Below the pieces are notes generated by a model, which did not search any database, was not told the origin of the DNA, and saw nothing but the letters and a program-made list of their open reading frames with translations. The translations under genes were made by a program, and so were the position numbers. Shown here piece after piece: positions 21,083 through 22,951 of a stretch of 22,951 bases of DNA (positions are counted from its first letter, which is position 1; each line of letters starts with the position of its first letter). Origin of the DNA: an uncultured Ruminococcus sp. (lineage in GTDB: Bacteria; Bacillota; Clostridia; Oscillospirales; CAG-272); the NCBI GenBank assembly GCA_905202255.1, contig CAJKRH010000030.1, positions 1 to 22,951 on the forward strand, written 5' to 3'.

Positions 21083-21349
21083 ATGATATTTATCGAGGTA
21101 TGCGTCGGCAGCTCATGTCATCTCAAGGGCGCACCGCGAATTGTTGAGCTGCTTCAGGAAAAAATCGCAAAAAACAAGCTGGAGGATGAAATCGTATTGA
21201 CGGGTGCTTTCTGCTCGGGTCGATGCAACCGCATCGGCGTGACTCTCACTGTCGGAGACGAAGTTTTCACCGGAATCACTCCGGAGAGCTTCGGCGAATT
21301 CTGGGATAAGACAATTATGCCCGCCGTTCAAAAAGCAAAGGAGGAATAA
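21083..21349 (+). CDS. Thioredoxin-like [2Fe-2S] ferredoxin (NuoE-like), second of two
   Basis: The 88-residue homologue of the preceding protein has C-VGSS-C (Cys7, Cys12) and C-SGR-C (Cys44, Cys48), followed by a longer acidic/basic tail. The shared GSSCH.KG segment and cysteine spacing show a common origin, but the sequences are well diverged, so the duplication is old or they have different partners. Its stop is two bases before the TTG of the hydrogenase gene, and the hydrogenase ribosome site GGAGG overlaps its last codons. Confidence 0.9.
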   Translation: MIFIEVCVGSSCHLKGAPRIVELLQEKIAKNKLEDEIVLTGAFCSGRCNRIGVTLTVGDEVFTGITPESFGEFWDKTIMPAVQKAKEE

Positions 21350-21351
21350 CC

Positions 21352-22951
21352 TTGTCTGAATGTCTGACACTGAAAAAATCAAATTGCAAAAACTGCTATA
21401 AGTGCATTCGCCACTGCCCCGTAAAGTCCATACGCTTCTCGGGAAATCAGGCACACATCATCGGAAACGAATGCATTCTCTGCGGTCATTGCCTTGTCGT
21501 CTGCCCGCAGAATGCAAAGCAGATAGTAGACGAGACCGAAAAGGTCAAGGTACTTATCCAGTCAGGCTCGCCCGTATATGCCAGCCTTGCTCCCTCGTTT
21601 ATTGCAAATTATCCCGGCATCGGCATAGAGGGAATGAGAAAAGCGCTCAAAAAGCTTGGCTTTGCCGATGTGGAAGAAACCGCAATCGGCGCTTCGATAG
21701 TAAAAACCGAATATGAAAGAATGCTTGCGGAGGACGGTCAGGATGTTGTCATATCATCTTGCTGCCACTCAATCAATCTTCTTATTCAGAAATATTTTCC
21801 ATCGCTTCTTCCCTGCCTTGCCGACATCATGTCACCGATGCAGGCGCATTGCACAGAGATAAAAAAGAGAAATCCAGAAGCAAAGACCGTTTTTATCGGT
21901 CCTTGTGTCGCAAAGAAGGACGAAGCCGACCATTATGATGGCATTGTCGATGCGGTGCTTGCTTACGAAGAGCTGACATCATGGCTGAAAGCCGAACATA
22001 TCGAGCTTGAACCCGATATGGACGATACGGAGCATAGCCGTGCGCGCTTCTTCCCGACAACGGGCGGCATACTCAAGACAATGGCGCAAAACGCCCCGGG
22101 ATATACATATCTTGCGGTAGACGGCGTTGAAAACTGCATTAACGCGCTCAAGGATATCGAGAGCGGCAATGTTCATAAATGCTTTATCGAAATGTCCGCC
22201 TGTGCGGGCAGCTGTATCGGCGGACCTGCCATGGAGCGGTATCATCGTTCCCCCGTAGGCGACTATCAGGCTGTTGCAGACTATGCCGGCAATGAGGATT
22301 TCGATGTCGAGCAGCCGGATGCACTCGAGCTTAAAAAGCGTTTTGAGCCCATCGAGCGCAGATACGGCATTCCGTCTGAGGATGAAATCAAGGCTATTCT
22401 CAAGAAAATGGGCAAAAACCGCCCCGAGGATGAGCTTAACTGCGGTTCCTGCGGTTATGATACCTGTCGTGAAAAGGCAATAGCCATCTATCACGGAAAG
22501 GCGGAAATCTCCATGTGTCTGCCCTATCTCAAGGAAAAAGCCGAGAGCTTCTCCGACTGCATCGTTTCGAATACTCCGAACGCACTTATCGTTGTCAATG
22601 ACGCGCTGGAGGTTCAGCAGATAAATCCCGCCGCGCTGAAGATTCTCAATATACGCCATGCATCAGATATTCTCGGTGATCAGGTTGTGCGTATACTGGA
22701 GCCGAAGCCTTTTCTCGAGGTTCTCGAGAGCAAGCAGAGCATCCGCAACCGCAGAACATACCTTGCCGAATATGACAGATATGTGGAAGAGACGGTTATT
22801 TACGACGGTACATACCATATGCTTCTCTGCATCATGAGAGATGTCACCGATGAAGAAAAAGAGCGTGAAAAGCGCGAGAAACAGCGCAATCAGACGGTAG
22901 AGACCGCGGATAAAGTCGTGGACAAGCAGATGCGTATCGTTCAGGAGATTG
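21352..22951 (+). CDS. hydS: Sensory [FeFe] hydrogenase, HydS-like, with PAS domain (3' partial)
   Basis: The gene starts at TTG, set by GGAGG at 21340-21344, and runs off the window. Two N-terminal [4Fe-4S] motifs (C12..C15..C18...C22P and C41..C44..C47...C51P) precede an H-cluster domain in which the four usual cysteine ligands appear as SSCC (Cys137), GPCVAKK (Cys185) and EMSACAGSCIGG (Cys284, Cys288). Cys138, the proton-relay position, is kept. A further 4Fe-4S domain follows (C364GSCGYDTC372...C389), then a PAS domain from about residue 402 and a charged coiled segment at the window end. This order matches group C sensory hydrogenases (HydS), thought to sense H2 and signal through C-terminal kinase or phosphatase modules. 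The L1-L3 motifs differ from catalytic enzymes (TSCCP, MPC, MACPGGC). The output domain is not visible. Confidence 0.88.
   Translation, partial: MSECLTLKKSNCKNCYKCIRHCPVKSIRFSGNQAHIIGNECILCGHCLVVCPQNAKQIVDETEKVKVLIQSGSPVYASLAPSFIANYPGIGIEGMRKALKKLGFADVEETAIGASIVKTEYERMLAEDGQDVVISSCCHSINLLIQKYFPSLLPCLADIMSPMQAHCTEIKKRNPEAKTVFIGPCVAKKDEADHYDGIVDAVLAYEELTSWLKAEHIELEPDMDDTEHSRARFFPTTGGILKTMAQNAPGYTYLAVDGVENCINALKDIESGNVHKCFIEMSACAGSCIGGPAMERYHRSPVGDYQAVADYAGNEDFDVEQPDALELKKRFEPIERRYGIPSEDEIKAILKKMGKNRPEDELNCGSCGYDTCREKAIAIYHGKAEISMCLPYLKEKAESFSDCIVSNTPNALIVVNDALEVQQINPAALKILNIRHASDILGDQVVRILEPKPFLEVLESKQSIRNRRTYLAEYDRYVEETVIYDGTYHMLLCIMRDVTDEEKEREKREKQRNQTVETADKVVDKQMRIVQEI

Overview
The window looks like chromosomal DNA of an anaerobic Bacillota, class Clostridia (Oscillospirales- or Lachnospirales-like). 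The evidence is strong AGGAGG-type ribosome sites, sigma-A promoters close to TTGACA-N17-TATAAT, short perfect-stem intrinsic terminators, and Clostridia-typical families: a sensory [FeFe] hydrogenase, an AgrC-like GHKL kinase, BspA-type leucine-rich repeats, a Cthe_2159-like carbohydrate-binding lipoprotein and hexameric-type glutamate dehydrogenase. No rRNA, tRNA, CRISPR array, insertion sequence or phage gene was seen. The genus cannot be named from the sequence alone.

Layout. 1-1.76 kb: the end of an Asp/Glu racemase coupled to a MurE-type ligase, closed by a terminator. 1.78-3.5 kb: a scar region with a 5'-truncated GHKL kinase facing a leucine-rich-repeat remnant that lacks a start, then an intact 42-residue acidic peptide. 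3.5-4.7 kb: a Na+/Ca2+ exchanger with a perfect promoter and a terminator. 4.7-6.3 kb: a two-gene minus-strand operon (unknown membrane protein, then a short-chain dehydrogenase). 6.4-7.2 kb: a phosphopantetheinyl transferase. 7.2-8.5 kb: glutamate dehydrogenase, divergent from a small APH-fold kinase (8.7-9.4 kb). 9.5-12.5 kb: a MacB/LolD-like ABC ATPase and FtsX-like permease. 12.5-13.1 kb: a CxxC heavy-metal-associated protein preceded by a promoter and a leader that can fold into three hairpins. 13.2-16.6 kb: an operon of VTC-domain polymerase, DUF4956 membrane protein and Cthe_2159-like lipoprotein, with a 10-bp-period direct repeat at its promoter. 16.7-18.6 kb: an OmpR/EnvZ-type two-component system. 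18.9-19.8 kb: a divergent LysR regulator. 20.07 kb to the end: a second copy of the APH-fold kinase, two thioredoxin-like [2Fe-2S] proteins and a HydS-type sensory [FeFe] hydrogenase with a PAS domain, cut by the window end.

Most notable points. (a) The kinase-ferredoxin-ferredoxin-HydS operon combines an H2/redox sensing module with a protein- or small-molecule-kinase fold; its kinase has a close paralogue 11 kb away next to gdhA. (b) The adjacent two-component system may control the VTC/DUF4956/lipoprotein operon through the GACTTAAA direct repeats. (c) The metal-binding protein has an unassigned structured leader whose G-U pairs favour minus-strand RNA. (d) The 2.6 kb junction joins two truncated genes and is either a genomic scar or an assembly join. 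All functions are inferred from motifs and context.
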